Assembly: GCA_032622095.1 (NCBI GenBank) | Contig: CP136061.1 | Span: 98,019,345-98,083,344 of the forward strand | Length of the DNA stretch: 64,000 nucleotides | Direction of reading: 5' to 3' | Source of the DNA: Siphonodentalium dalli | Taxonomy: Eukaryota; Mollusca; Scaphopoda; Gadilida; Siphonodentaliidae | Shown: one piece after another, positions 33,756-46,536 of the stretch | Layout of the letters: each line of letters starts with the position of its first letter | How positions within the stretch are numbered: position 1 is the stretch's first letter | Notes under the pieces: generated by a model | What the model was told of the DNA's origin: nothing | Databases searched by the model: none | What the model saw: the letters and a program-made list of their open reading frames with translations, nothing else | Made by a program: the position numbers and the translations under genes

Positions 33756-33860
33756 ATAGAGTATGCATTGTGACAACCACGAATTGTTTTTGCGCCAACT
33801 GTTCGGACATTTGTGCGTTTTGTTCGTCACTCTTATCTGACTGCATGTCATCTCTTCCAC

Positions 33861-33960
33861 ACCATCGAACTCTAGTTGAGAACTTCCGAGTTTCAACCAA
33901 GTCACCGAGTTTACCATCTGAGGTTGAGCTGACGTGGGATGCACATCAACGAGGATTACC
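33861..33960 (+). pseudogene. Broken FN3 exon a in unit 2
   Basis: The sequence is about 97% identical to 12151-12250, but the acceptor AG has become AC (tctcttccac). The last 13 bp with the donor gtaagt are missing, replaced by intron-like sequence (cgtgtttacaatttg). One coding change (cctcaacg to catcaacg) is also present. With both splice sites lost this exon cannot be used as in unit 1. Confidence 0.85.
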
Positions 33961-35775
33961 CGTGTTTACAATTTGTACGTTTTCTATATACCAGAAAATG
34001 ATTAGGTTGTACCCATGTGCCCATTCATTTTATGAGGTTATTTTGACCAGATATCGACTTTTAAAAAAGGCGGGTTTGAGCCAGTATGAGCTATTGCCAT
34101 GTGTTGGTCGTCGTTGGTGCGTGGGTCCGACTGTCAACAATTTCCTTCAGCACACTCTACAGGTCACAAATCTCATCCGATCGTCACCAAACTTCATATG
34201 GATTGGGGTGACCTCTAGAATGGAGCTTACCACTTTTCCGAATTATGTTAAAAACCATGACCGCGCCAGCGGCCATATCGGATTTCATATTTGAATTCAT
34301 CGGCAAACCACGCAGCCCACACTTATGGGCGACATGTTTTACATGTACCGATGGTGCCAATAGCATGTGTTTTTCACTTGTATTTTGTATTAACTGACAT
34401 GTGGATTAAAGGAACGTTTGACAAGTTTGGTATCCAATATGACCGTGCATTTCTATTAAGTTCGCATATTCAGTGCTAACTGTAAATCTGTAATGTTGGT
34501 GGGTGTCTTTTCTTCATATATGGGCGGCAAGCAAACACCCTATATAGCTGCATTCACTAATTTGTAAAGACGTTCGTTAGATCGATAAATGCTCTCAAAA
34601 TAATTGTTGGGGATCGCTTAACTGCATAACCATGGGCAAGTATCCTATTATCAAAGGGTTGGTTTTTAGCTACTAAATGGACCCACAATTCATACATTTT
34701 CGGGTCAATTTTCAAAGGAGGCAGTTTTCATGCATTAGACGAAGAGCGTTTTGCGTTCGTTGCAGGATATAATGTTACACATTGAATAGCATCCTTATTC
34801 ATACCAGCATTCACGAGTTTATATTGGTCTGTATATACTAATTGTATTATATGGATATTCTGTGGATTCGAGCATTAAAACAGTTTGTGAACCAGTGTTC
34901 GTGGCTTATCCCATATAGTTTCCATACATTATGTAAATTGAAATTACTCATTTGAGGACTTATGCCCAAACTATACAGTTGTCTGCCAAAAGATCTTGTA
35001 TTATTGTTAGATCTATAGGAGCACTGCTATAGTTATCCGAGAACCAATGATGCATCATAAATTTACTTTATAATTCACGAACATTTCCACCGACATTGAA
35101 AACAAATTAGGTGTTCTATAGTTATCTGTTTTGAGTTCATTTGTATCCTATCGTTCCTAGCTTGTGATGCTATAATAAATATATGATTTTTTGTTGTTGT
35201 TTATATCTTTCCGTCTTACTCTGTATATTATATCTACTGATTTTCGGGGTGCCTGAAAACCTTGGTCCGCTTTGGTAGTTTTAGCTGGCTTGCATATGTG
35301 ATCTATCAACCATTAAAACAATAATCTATACATTATGCATGACTTTCTTAATTGTGGTGATGCACATAATTATACAGTAATGATAGAAAATAAACTCGTA
35401 GTGAATATATTTCCTGGGACTGAAATAAGCTCATATTTTCATTATTTAGATGTGAAATAAGCCCTATATATGGACCAAAAACGTCCAACGTCCATATGGA
35501 CTTACTTCAATTCAAATAAGTTCATTTAGGCATGATTTGATCCACTTATTCTACTCTCTATGGCATTTGATGAACCTAAATCTCTCTTACGAGATGAACG
35601 ACTTTATAATGTGTTTTCACTGTGGTCCATGAAACGGAATAACGGGCATAAGACAACTATGGGTTTTTTTTTTCACAATGTGAACCTATGTGGATATCTA
35701 GGTAAAATATGAACCTATTTGCTCAAGGATAATTATGTTGGCCATGACTTCATGTTGTGATTTTACATCTTACAG
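33961..35775. other. Unit 2 intron with unit-specific sequence
   Basis: Positions about 34000-34480 contain sequence not found in unit 1 (tgttggtcgtcgttggtgcg, ttccttcagcacactctaca), probably an inserted repeat of unknown type. The rest is diverged intron. No gene was seen. Confidence 0.45.
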
Positions 35776-35827
35776 CTAACATACAAAGAGAAAAATAGCC
35801 GACCAAACCAGCTGGATTTCGTGAGAT
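35776..35827 (+). pseudogene. Truncated FN3 exon b in unit 2
   Basis: The acceptor (tcttacag) and the first 52 bp remain (LTYKEKNSRPNQLDFVR in translation). A deletion then joins it to the equivalent of 21126 in the next intron, removing the GLRPGT signature and the donor. The frame reaches a TAG stop two codons past the break. Confidence 0.88.
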
Positions 35828-36409
35828 GTTAGAGTTATCCATCTTCATCCGCAATTTTTTCCGAGACCCTCCGTTTGACCACGTGTTTCTGGGCCACATA
35901 TTAACACACATCTCGAGAAATAACTTCAAAAATCTATATCTGATAACTCTGAGCGTGGATGAGCGGGTTCCTTGAATCGAATCAAATATTGTTTACCCCC
36001 GAAGCCAAAGAAATAGTAATTTAGTAGCGTCTGATCGGATTGAGTACCTTTAACCATTTTATACTGAATGGATTATCCCAGTAAGTTAAAAAGTGTAAAT
36101 AGGAATGGTCTATTATTGATTTGAAGGGATGTTAAGGTGATAAGACCAGAATATAGATAAATAAGAGAGCAGAATGAGCCCTATTAATTGAGTTTGTTGA
36201 ACATGTTTATCTCAACATTTCCTATGAGATAACTACTCACCAGTGACATGTATATATACGTTGGCGAGATAGTAACCATACGAAAGGAAAGATTTGTAAT
36301 ATAAATTTTTATATGACGAACTCCGATAAAGATATACATGTACATAATGTGAGTTTCAAATAAATCAAGAAAAACGAAAAGAAAACAAGAAAGAAGCGAC
36401 CTTTTTTTT
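35828..36409. other. Unit 2 intron, no gene seen
   Basis: Diverged intron. It includes an isolated motif near 36200 (atctcaacatttcctatgag) resembling 55420-55500 and 59470. Confidence 0.4.
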
Positions 36410-37125
36410 TAGTAGCCGGAGATTTGATCTCTTCTTCTTCTTCTTCTTCTTCTTCGTGTGACAGCTCGCTGTCATTTACTGACAATTATGAGCCGCCTGG
36501 AGGAGCGTTTAGATTCCAAGACAATGTGTGTAAGACTCAATGGTGTTAGTTTGAGTCGAAAGATGTGGTGGTGGTAAACATTGATTTTTGAGCGCCTAAA
36601 TGTTGGTGGTCGATATATTATAATTATTTTTTGTTTTTATGATTTTTTTGGTCGTTTCATGATATTAAAAGAATAAAATTATTTACAGCTGTCAGTGTCT
36701 ATTTCTCAGTATTGTTGCGACGTTTTCTGTTGGCCATTATGGACTGCATCAATGATGATGAGAGCTGTGACTTGAATGTTTTGTTGTCTTCAATTATGCT
36801 TGTGGAGGGTGGTAACAGGTTAAATTCTGCTATGGTACGAGGATAGAATGAATATAAATAGGAATCTTTATTAGCTCTGAGGGTGTGGAATGTTAGTTTA
36901 TTTTTCAAGTTGTATCTGGTACGGACAGTTTTGTATTTTAATATGTCAGCTGGGTATATAGATAGTTGGTGGTGTACAATTTTATGGAAGACTGTTAGCC
37001 GGGTTTGTAGGCGGCGTTCTTGTATAGTGATTACCAATTTAGGGTCTGTAGCATATCAGTTACTGGGCTGGTGTTATGGAAGCTGTTCATGACATACCTT
37101 GCAGCTCTTAATTGTAAGCGGAATA
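36410..37125 (-). pseudogene. 5'-truncated LINE fragment with (GAA)n tail
   Basis: On the minus strand the frame 37037-36699 reads LQTRLTVFHKIVHHQL and YSFYPRTIAEFNLLPPST, a signature of the C-terminal end of CR1/jockey-like LINE ORF2. Traces of the preceding residues continue to about 37110 in another frame. A CTT microsatellite on the plus strand (36430-36455) would be the repeat tail. Catalytic domains are absent. Unit 1 lacks it. Confidence 0.75.
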
Positions 37126-37313
37126 TACATCTACATGTAGTCATATGCATCTAAATCCAATTTCAAATGTACATAGGTTATGTGGATCTTTGGAATGTAA
37201 ATGTGGTATGCAACTCAGTACAACGTATTATCTATACATATGTTTGAAATTTTTTTTGCATGTTGTTTTCACGATTTTGCAAGTCCTTTATATGTTTTTT
37301 CTTGTAATTTCAG

Positions 37314-38485
37314 AGCAAGCCAATTCACCGTCGAGACCATTCGAGAAAATTGGAGAGCTCACCGCATACCAAGGAGAGGTCTTCCGATATAAAATACGCA
37401 ACACAACCTTTGTGGACGAGGACGGCGGCGCAGACAGCTTAGATATCTCAGTCCGTCTACCCCGTGGAGATATCCCTCTGAATTTCTGGATTCAGTACGA
37501 CGAAAGTTCACATTCGTTAGAAGGATTACCGCTTCCTGCAGACAGTCGGGGTTCACCATATAAGTTCCTCATCGTAGCAAGTGATTCGAAAGGGGAGGAG
37601 TTTATAGACACGTTTGAGATCTCCATCAACAACACTGCATCTCAGTCACTTCCAGCTACGCATCTCTTCTATATAACTCAACACAATAGTTACCGTTGCT
37701 TCATCGCGTCTCGTGAGAAAGCCATAGATTTGGTGGAAAAACTAGCGCATTTCTTTGGAGACAAGAGTGCTCGCTATATCGACGTAGTTGATATTCGTAA
37801 AGGATCCGTGGTACTCGTGTGGTCTAACAGTTCTCTGTCCGGATTCGACTGTAAGAACGATTCAATATCGCATCTACATAATTTTATGGTAGATTCTAAC
37901 GGAAGACCAAAAGGAGAATTTGCATCTGCGTTGCATCCGTTCACTGTTTCTTCTGTGGATTTAAAAACTCTCGGTTCGTGCTCCCCATTACCTGTCGCGC
38001 CACAGCAGTCTTCTGACTTTGACATTTGGGCGTCGGTGATTTTGCCTGCCATTATAGCCGTTATAATATTGCTTATACTAGTCATCATAATGGTGTTCAT
38101 ATATTGGAAGTGTTCGCGTACGCGACAACGACAAGCGGACACGCCTACCGAGTTTAAACGTCGCACGAAACCCATTATTCTTCCTAACGACATAGAGTAC
38201 GATGATCCTTCACTGCGACCTCAGAGCCCACTCATTCTCCCGTCTGACGAATCGAACGCACCCGACACGCCAACGTCAAACGGCACTCCAGCTACCCAAT
38301 ACACGGGACCAGCATTTCAGACATTTACAGACAGCCCGAATGGCGACGCGAACGGAAGTGCTAGCAACGGCGTAGCAACTGGTCAGGGGCCGAACCCACC
38401 AGCATACCGGCCACCTAAAGAAATGCCACCAGCTTACCGGTTACCACCACCATACTCGCCCAACAGCGGATCGTCGGAAGTGTGA
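37314..38485 (+). CDS. DAG1: Dystroglycan terminal exon (copy 2), possibly an orphan
   Basis: The exon has the same 1172-bp length and phase 1 entry as 21963-23134, an intact acceptor (cttgtaatttcag) and an intact stop. Four amino acids differ: P7S, N65S, L123Q and R129C in exon numbering. About four silent changes are visible. The cleavage site, both cysteines, transmembrane helix, PPxY motifs and SSEV end are unchanged. Because both FN3 exons of its own unit are broken, it can be expressed only as an alternative last exon of the upstream gene (20855 to 37314 is phase-compatible), through another 5' exon, or not at all. An open frame continues upstream to 37145, but that part is intron. Confidence 0.85.
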
Positions 38486-39951
38486 TTATATATGAATGTA
38501 TTGTTAGATTTCATGGAGTAAAATAACTGGTATATAGCTTAGCATTATGCAAATCAAATATTGGAAAATGCTATATAATTTGTTATTTCATTGAGCAGGT
38601 TGCTTGCCATTGCACTATATATATATCGTTGATTGACTGGATCACGTCACATAGATGCTCTACGGGCGTATCACAACACATTGTCAGTTAATTCACTTCA
38701 CTGCCAGAGATTAACATACTTAAATTTTATGTTTTTGCTGTGCAAATAACATTATGTTTGGAAGTCGGTCAGCTTCATACACTTCAACATCTTGTTTGTT
38801 TCTATAGATAAAGTTGGTTCAGCGATTGGTTTTCTTAGATAATAAAACTGCATGAGAACAATAAAATGACCGAGTAGCTATTAAATTTTCCATGGCATTT
38901 TGATTTTGGAAACAATACAGTTATTTTACTCCCTGTTAGATATGTAAATGTTATGATTTGTTGTTAATGTTTGTGATGAGTGTATATGATTAATTTTAAC
39001 TTCGTAAACAGTATACACGGGTTCACCATATAGCATTGTATTTACACAATCACACCCATGGTAAAGGGGTCCTCTAAGTCGATATGATGTTCATGGGTCC
39101 TGCTATATGATATATTGGTGGGGCAAAATAATGACGTTAAGATAAAGTGTTGTCATTTTAGATATCTCTGGTTATTTTTGGTATTTGTCGGCACTTAATT
39201 ATCGATAAAAGCCTGTATTTTGATCATCAGAGAGCATGATTTGGAAAAGTAAACACGGAAGTGAGAAAAAAATTCAACGCGGAAGTGAAACGTCTGCTAA
39301 AATCCACCAGTGTTGCGCGCGCATCACAATTTCACCGATTTATTTCGCAATAGAGTTAATTCGTGACGTCACGGAGTTCCAATAAAAAGTGATATTGTAC
39401 AGTCGGGAGTCCAATATGACTTTCGGGAATCCAATATTACTTTTTCCAGGACTATCACGTGGCGGCTTTTGCCCAATCGGAAATGGGGTTAGTTAAGGGA
39501 TAGATAATAATATGCTTTATGTAGTTAATATATACCGTGAGCTGTGGATAAATATAATTATGTTCATGAATGCTTTTTAACATTTCTTCGAATCGCTCGG
39601 ATTAGACAAATACCACGATATATTGGTACAATTTCCCCCACCATTATCAGAGCTATCTCAGGACCCACGAACATCATATAAACTTAGCAGGGCTTTTTTA
39701 TCAGGGGTGAATACCTCCATGACCACCGAACTTCACTTGTCCAAAGATATTTAATTGGATTTGACAGCAAGTTAAACACAATTACATATTAAGCCGATAT
39801 TCGGTTAACCAGGTCAAACTAAAAATTACTTAAAACCGACGGTATTCTTATAAAGGTGCTCCATTCGTGAATTTAAAAAACAATATCAATTTCAATATCG
39901 GTCTGAAGGGGCAATAATTATCCATTATAACCAATGTGTGATATATACATA
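38486..39951. other. Copy-2 3' UTR and downstream DNA
   Basis: Non-coding. It is nearly identical to 23135-24599. No gene was seen. Confidence 0.65.
38841..38865 (+). promoter_or_regulatory. Two polyadenylation signals (copy 2)
   Basis: AATAAA at 38841 and 38860, conserved with copy 1. Confidence 0.55.
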
Positions 39952-40114
39952 TTATCACAACAGTGTGTTGATCAGTGTCGTAGTATCACGTCGAGTTGAA
40001 GTGGGCAGATTGCTGGATCAAACGAGTTGCCACAGGCAACGAATTTGATCCGGAAATCTGCCCACCTCAACGAGACGTGGTGCGATGACACGGATCAACT
40101 CACTCCTGTGATAA
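39952..40114. repeat. Palindromic fold-back element, unit 2 copy
   Basis: Same arms and centre as 24600-24762, with one or two substitutions. Confidence 0.75.
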
Positions 40115-40500
40115 AAGGTTTTATATATGACGCCCAGTTTACAATAATAACAATTTAATTACATATTTTTTGTCACTTCAGCAGTTCAATTTTCTTACTA
40201 TAGTTTATTTTTAACGGATAAATAGTTAGTTGTCGTCAATTCGGCACATCTTGGCAATTTCCGTAGGAGTGTGATATGATTTGATCCAGGGAAATCTCAC
40301 TCAGTGTGATCCGACGATTTGGATTAGATAGTCAAACAATAGTGGTATTTAGGGAAGAATAGATGCAGTGGTATAATGAATTACTATAACAATACCAGTT
40401 CAACTTCACAATATGAGAGATATGTTCTAATTATGTAAAAATACTACGAGGTGCCTGTAAAATTACCAAACAAATTTGTCAGCGCGTGATCCTAACCGTA

Positions 40501-40993
40501 AAGACCTACTTACTTTCGAGTTACCGATTATTGTTTTATGGTGACTTGATATACGGTGTTAGTAATAATATAGGCCATAACATATGATTAAAATAGTCTA
40601 ATTCATCACCATTTGCAACGTCTGTGTCTCAGAAGATGCCCATAAAAATAGAAAACAGCTGACATCATAGGAAGATTACCCCCGTTTGGCTCACGTTGTG
40701 CAATAGAATTAAAACTAGAGATGTATTTTCAATGGAAGGGGAATATCTCTATATTTAAAATATTGTGTTTTTCCTCCTCCATTTAAAATAATACACCTTT
40801 TCTACAATTTAGATGACAGAAACACGTTGGTAACTCAAAACAACAAAACAAAAACAAAAACAACATGCTCGCAGTTTATTACACCGGATAAGTTGATAAT
40901 ACAATGTTTTGTGGCTTCCATTTTCAAATGGTATATAATATGGGGATATATTTTATATATGTGATCTGGGGGTTCGAAAATTAAGTGGGCCTT
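40501..40993 (+). mobile_element. MITE, AAGGCCCACTTAA family, unit 2 copy
   Basis: The left end is AAGACCTACTTACTTTCGAG after TA, and the right end is AAAATTAAGTGGGCCTT. It keeps the right inverted end that unit 1 lost. The 140 bp that follow (40994-41135) are also missing from unit 1. Confidence 0.7.
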
Positions 40994-42141
40994 GACATTG
41001 ACATTTTATTGACATTCTGAACTATGCGAACCTGGTGAGACTGAAGGGGTGGATGCTTGATTGTACACATGTGTAAGGTTGATGTCCTGTGAGTTTACGA
41101 TTATGTGTGTAACTTGATAGTATGTACATGTACTACCATCAGTAGCTTTAGCCTCTAATTCAGGTCAGAATTCAAGTTCATTTTTTGAACAGCATTTCGT
41201 AATTTAAACGTCTAAGCAAATAACTCTACCGACATTTAAAAACCGCACTTTTGCTATATTTATTCTAAATTATATCGATTTGATTCAGGTTTATTCGGTG
41301 TATAAATATATTATTTATGGATCGGTAACATCGGTTAAAAATAAGTGTATATATGGTGAAAACACAGGTGAAATTGGCGAGGATTACCCGAATAAATGGA
41401 TGCTAGTATGACAGTATCATGCAATATGATGCAATTGTTTGATTGACCTGTTAGGTAAATTTGTATGTCACCTGTCTGAATTAGATATATGCGTCTTTCG
41501 GTCCATATTGGATGCTGAGCAAAACTAAGAGAAATAACTCTATTATAGAAAGGGGGGCAACTCTATTTTTTAGTTACCACTTCCATAACTCTATTTTAAT
41601 TTGATAATCACGTCATATTATAAATCGATGGTTTCTGTGATATGGTATTTCAGTTTTGTGTCCTCTACGTTTTGGATACAAGTTACACGTATTCGTGTGT
41701 ATTCTCTTTGGTATGTGTGACATAACCCAGTGTTCACAATGTATATGTGCTGATTTTATTACGCTTTATACTGAGTTGAATGTTTTCGCACTGTATTATA
41801 TTGTTTATGAAGACTTTCTAAGAATGAGAATAAATTATTATTGAGGAAGTGTTGTCTTGTGTTATCGGATTCAGATTCATTTATTCACCATTCGCCATAT
41901 ACATTAGGCATATTAGGCTGTCAGGTCCTGCTCGAAGTGAAAACAACAGAAGAAGGTACACCATGCCAATTATATTCCAGTTTGAATGAACGAGTTTAAA
42001 GCGAAAAGCCACAAATTAATGTGAAACATGCATGAATATGTATACTGTATACACAGATATACACACGTGTATACATATGTATACATAAAATAAACATAGC
42101 AATTCACATTTATATCCATAGATTAGTGTACTATCCTAGTT
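40994..42141. other. Non-coding end of unit 2
   Basis: No gene was seen. It is collinear with 25614-26607 apart from the first 140 bp. Confidence 0.5.
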
Positions 42142-42491
42142 GTATTCTTTAAAGACTTGTTTCAAATAGATTCTAACGTTCTTTAATACTGATATATTTT
42201 CAATAGAAAGGATGCCATACAACTTTTCTAGTGAAGGCTTCAACCAATATAATAGTCAGGAATATATTTTTTCCTGAAAGTGACAAAATATTTACAGACC
42301 AATTAGAATGAATTACATAGAATGTGATACTCGTCGCAGGTTTCCGAACCGCATATATATTGTAAACTTTCAGACCTAACTTTAATTTTTTTTATTTCTG
42401 GTAACTCTGGTTTATTTCTTCACACTTGGGAATCTACTTCCCATATCTGACTTCGCGTTTGGCTTTAAAACAATTAAATTTCCGTTATTCT

Positions 42492-44048
42492 CAGGGGGGG
42501 GGGGGTCATCCACTTTTTTCCATACACTAGGCCGGGGTGGGTGGGTGGTTCAGCTGCGAAAAAGTAACTTTTTTCATGAGTGGTCGCAATTTTTTCCTCT
42601 TACAACATGCTCAGCATCATTGTTAAGGTGTGTATGACACTTAGGGCAGTGCTTAGGGGGTAGTTAGTGTGGATATGGGCATGATGCTTCTCAGAAATCC
42701 AGATTACGAACCAACTCTCAGGAATTCGCCTTTTACATCCGATCACATTGCCATGTACCAATGCTACTGGTTCCAGATGAAAATGGACAGTTATGTAGCA
42801 CATGAATAAACTTTAATATAAATAAAATGAAAAAAGCTATTCATTTATCTCATTAATATTTACTCATTATACCTGATCAGACCAGATGACTCAGTCAAAA
42901 TTGTATCGGAACTTGGCATGGGACTGTAGACTGCAACAACGCAAATCACTGAGATAATAATCTTGAGATGGTGGGACCCAGATAAAAGATTGGGCGAGCA
43001 TACATAGACCATGAATGTGTAGATATGGAGAAGGCTGCTAAGTGGAATAAACAAAATCAGAACAGATGAGTGAAAAGAAGGGAAAGAAAATATAATATAA
43101 CTTAATATAATATGCAAGTCTAAAAATAATGTGCTGGTCATCAGCAAAATGATCGAAGTCTGCAGAGGGCGAATTTGGCGATACTACCCGGCATAGCATC
43201 AACAAATTCAACCTCTAACGACCTCATTCTATTTTGGTCTCGACCAACCATGGAGAACTAGCTACATATGAGGGTCACATATGGTGAATTTGGTAATGCT
43301 ATAGCCCACTCTGCTGGGTAGCATCACAAAATACACCCTCCTTGGAGCTTATTCTGCAGACTGCATATGACCGTCTTATTTTCAAGTTTCTATTTACACG
43401 CAGTACATGTATTTGTATGAATGCTTGACCTGGGTCTGGCCTTAGCACAGTACCTAGCCCAAGAACTCAGCTCATGGAAATGAAAATTAGTTTTGTGATA
43501 CATAGTGGATTTCAGCTGAATACCTGTATTGTTGGAGAGTTAATTGCCAGGTGGTGTTGCCCTAATAATTTTTTCAAAAATCATAATTGACATAAATTCA
43601 TGTGATACTATGGGACACATCTAAAGTTACACTTTCTGTGATGAAAAGAAGGTACACTAATGCTTTTATATTTGTTTACATGTATAATGAGCATTATGAG
43701 CTACCTTAGACAATATTTGGGGAAGAATCAATCAATAATTTACTGATCAGCACATGTATTCTGTGTGTTATTTTGGGTTTTTCCAGGTATTTTTTTAGAA
43801 CCTGTTTCGTGTTGTTACAAAAGTTGGAATGACTTAGAAGAACCAGAAATGGAAATAGGGTAACTGTAATACTGACCATCAAGCTTAAATGGTGTGATAT
43901 TACAGATTTGGAGGTAAAAAGGGGGTGGGTACCCCGCATGAAATTGGAAAAAATATTTTTTCCTTCAAATAGGGGGGTGGTGGGTACCCAAGAGCCGAAA
44001 AAAAGTTTTTTCAGCCTAATGTCATGTCACTTTTTTCCGACCCCCCTG
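42492..44048. mobile_element. hAT-like element, unit 3 copy
   Basis: It has CAGGGGGG and CCCCCCTG ends with TTATTCT flanks at 42485-42491 and 44049-44055, as in unit 1. It has a small deletion near 42600. Confidence 0.7.
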
Positions 44049-44069
44049 TTATTCTATTAAGGTATCATT

Positions 44070-44930
44070 TTGTTCATTGCAAAACTAATCAATGATGACC
44101 TCGAAACTCTCATGTGTTGGGCATCAGAATGGCTTGTAAAATTCAATCGCCTGAAAACGGAATCTCTTTTAATCTCCAGGAAAGAAACATCAGTATATCA
44201 CCCACATCTGACCATGGGAGCCGCGACAATTGTCGAGGTTGACAGCCATACACATCTGGGACTTACTTTCGATAACATGGGCTCATGGGGTATCCACATT
44301 ATATCTATGCTTGATAAAGCATGGGGTCGAGTGAATTTAGTACGTAAACATAGATATAGGCTATGCAGAGTATCGCTTGAAAAAATACATTACACATTTA
44401 TCCGACAAATACTGGAATATGCCTCCCCTGTGTGGGATAACTGCCCTGATTATCTTAGTGATGACATTGAAAAGGTACAGTACGAAATGCCCCTAATAGT
44501 AACAGGGGAAACCATCAGTACGAGTAATGCGTGCCTTTTGTCAGAAACTGGCTGGGAACTCCTCTCTTCACGTCATAGAAAACACAAGCTATGCCAATGT
44601 TTTTAAATGATACGTGGAACTGCTCCATCAATTTTAAGAAATTATGTACGACCAATTCAGGCAAATAATTCCAGATATAACTTCAGATTTGAACAGATTT
44701 TAAGACTACCCTCGAATAATAATTATGACTAGTATATGGATTCTTTCTTACCATCTGCAATTACCAAATGGAACAAACTGCCAGAAACTACAAAGAGCAG
44801 CAGTACAATCGAAGACTTCAAAAAGGAACTGAACAGTGACAATATGCGTCCACCTGCCTATTTTTATGTTTACCCATACCATAGTATGGTAAAAATAGTG
44901 TCGTTGTCCGGATTGACCACTCGTCGTTAG
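44070..44930 (+). pseudogene. LINE reverse-transcriptase fragment, unit 3 copy
   Basis: This is the near-identical counterpart of 1957-2817, with the same break between 44606 and 44736. It has a few substitutions (for example THLGLTF for KHLGRTF) and no independent sign of function. Confidence 0.78.
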
Positions 44931-46069
44931 TCCGTGCGTCCGTCCGTCTGTCTGTCTGTCTATAGACACTTTACGCATGGTGCGATAACTCGAACATTTT
45001 ATATCTGATCGGAACCAAATTTTGTATATGAGTTTCTCAGCATAAAAGACAGATCGAGTTCGAATATGGGTTTGATCCGACTATTTTTAACTGAGTTATG
45101 GCCCTTTTTCGAAAAAATATATTCACTCAAAACAAAAACAAAAAATTATATTGATTTCCTTGCTCAATTTAACAAAAATAAAATGAATATGGATATATAA
45201 ATAAAAATAATATATAATAAAATATTTATTGTTTAAATAATAATAAAAACAAAATTTAAAGTAACAAAATTTGAAAAACTAACACCATTATAACTCTGCC
45301 AAGGGTACCCCGAGTCACACACCAAAATCGGTCCATAACTTTGTGTTATGTACTGGTAAATTTGTTTGGAGCGACTTTAATCCCAACTCACCAATTCCAT
45401 CCCATGCATTGGGACTACTTAGCTATTGATAAGGCTATATTATTTTCTGATGTCTCTTATGCCAATTGATGTGCAAATAATCTGATAAAGAAAGCTATGG
45501 TATCTAATTTAAAATAAAGATTCAACAATAAACATCACATGGTATTAACAGTAGACCTGGACATCTGTGCTGTAGAGTGATAACTTCAGATGGTCTGAGG
45601 TCATTATAATTGTTATTGGTTTAATAGAGAAGTCAGTGTTCAACATAAACAATTCTTGTGAGTTGTTGACAGCTCTGCTATATAATTGATATTAATGGGT
45701 CAGCAGTGACCTGGCTTATCTGTATACTATATTGTGGGTAGAATTTTATACATTATTATTCTAAACTTAAATTGGATTCTCTTAACCCAAGTATTCCATG
45801 TCCAGGCCACCTTTCACATTTAACACAAGGCTGTGGTGGTTTAGCTGTACCAGTGCAATCTCTTATATAAATGCGAGTGACCCATAAATTACAATAATTA
45901 GTGTTATGTACATTTGTCTATAATAGGACATAACAGTATATACTCTATAATTCAACACTAAAACTCTCATTTATGATTCCGATCATAGTAATTTACTATC
46001 GCCAAGGGATGGGTTAACATCTGTCGATCGTGATCGGCCTCTCGTTATCATAGTAAATGTCGTAAATCT
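44931..46069. other. Non-coding, counterpart of 2818-3956
   Basis: It has the same GTCC/GTCT microsatellite and AT-rich tail. No gene was seen. Confidence 0.55.
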
Positions 46070-46536
46070 CATACCCTCCATACCCGGTTAAGATTGAACT
46101 GCAGCCACCTGAGTGGTGACCTGACAGATAACCATGTAAAAATTTCCCTCTTCTGTTTATGTGGGAAATTTGAGACAACTTACCACTATCTCCTTGAATG
46201 TACATTTTATCAAGAGCCAAGAAGAGAACTATATGACTCCCTACCCAATGTTGCCCTACCTGAGAATACACTAATGCGGGGTCAAACAAATATTTAATGC
46301 AGTACAGACATATATTATGAGAACAAAAAGATATCCATGATCTGTATGGGTAACAAATTGCTTTGGATTCCGGCCGCGTTATGCGGCAGCACGATGTTCC
46401 ACATTATATAAGTAGTACTAAATGTCTTCCGATAACGATTATTTTGTAAGTTACTTACGTGTCACTATTCTGTATATACATGAAATGATTCCACATGAAG
46501 AATGTAGCGATATTCACAGTGAACCCCATTGGAATA
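46070..46536. repeat. 467-bp repeat, unit 3 copy
   Basis: It matches 3957-4423 and includes the zinc-knuckle remnant 46094-46297. The right-hand partner is missing because unit 3 is cut at 48258. Confidence 0.75.

Larger units (their letters stand above)
26608..42141. repeat. Tandem array unit 2 (degenerate FN3 exons, intact terminal exon)
   Basis: It starts with the same 300 bp as units 1 and 3. It lacks the 351-1935 hAT-like element, the LINE cluster corresponding to 1970-7549, the ORF-bearing insert and LINE A, so it serves as the empty-site reference. It has its own insertions at 28198, 31633, 32656 and 36410. Confidence 0.85.

Noticed and set aside
37145-37313. Upstream extension of the unit 2 dystroglycan frame to an ATG at 37145
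   Set aside because: This is intron upstream of a good acceptor shared with unit 1; unit 1 has a different extension in the same place (21890-21962).
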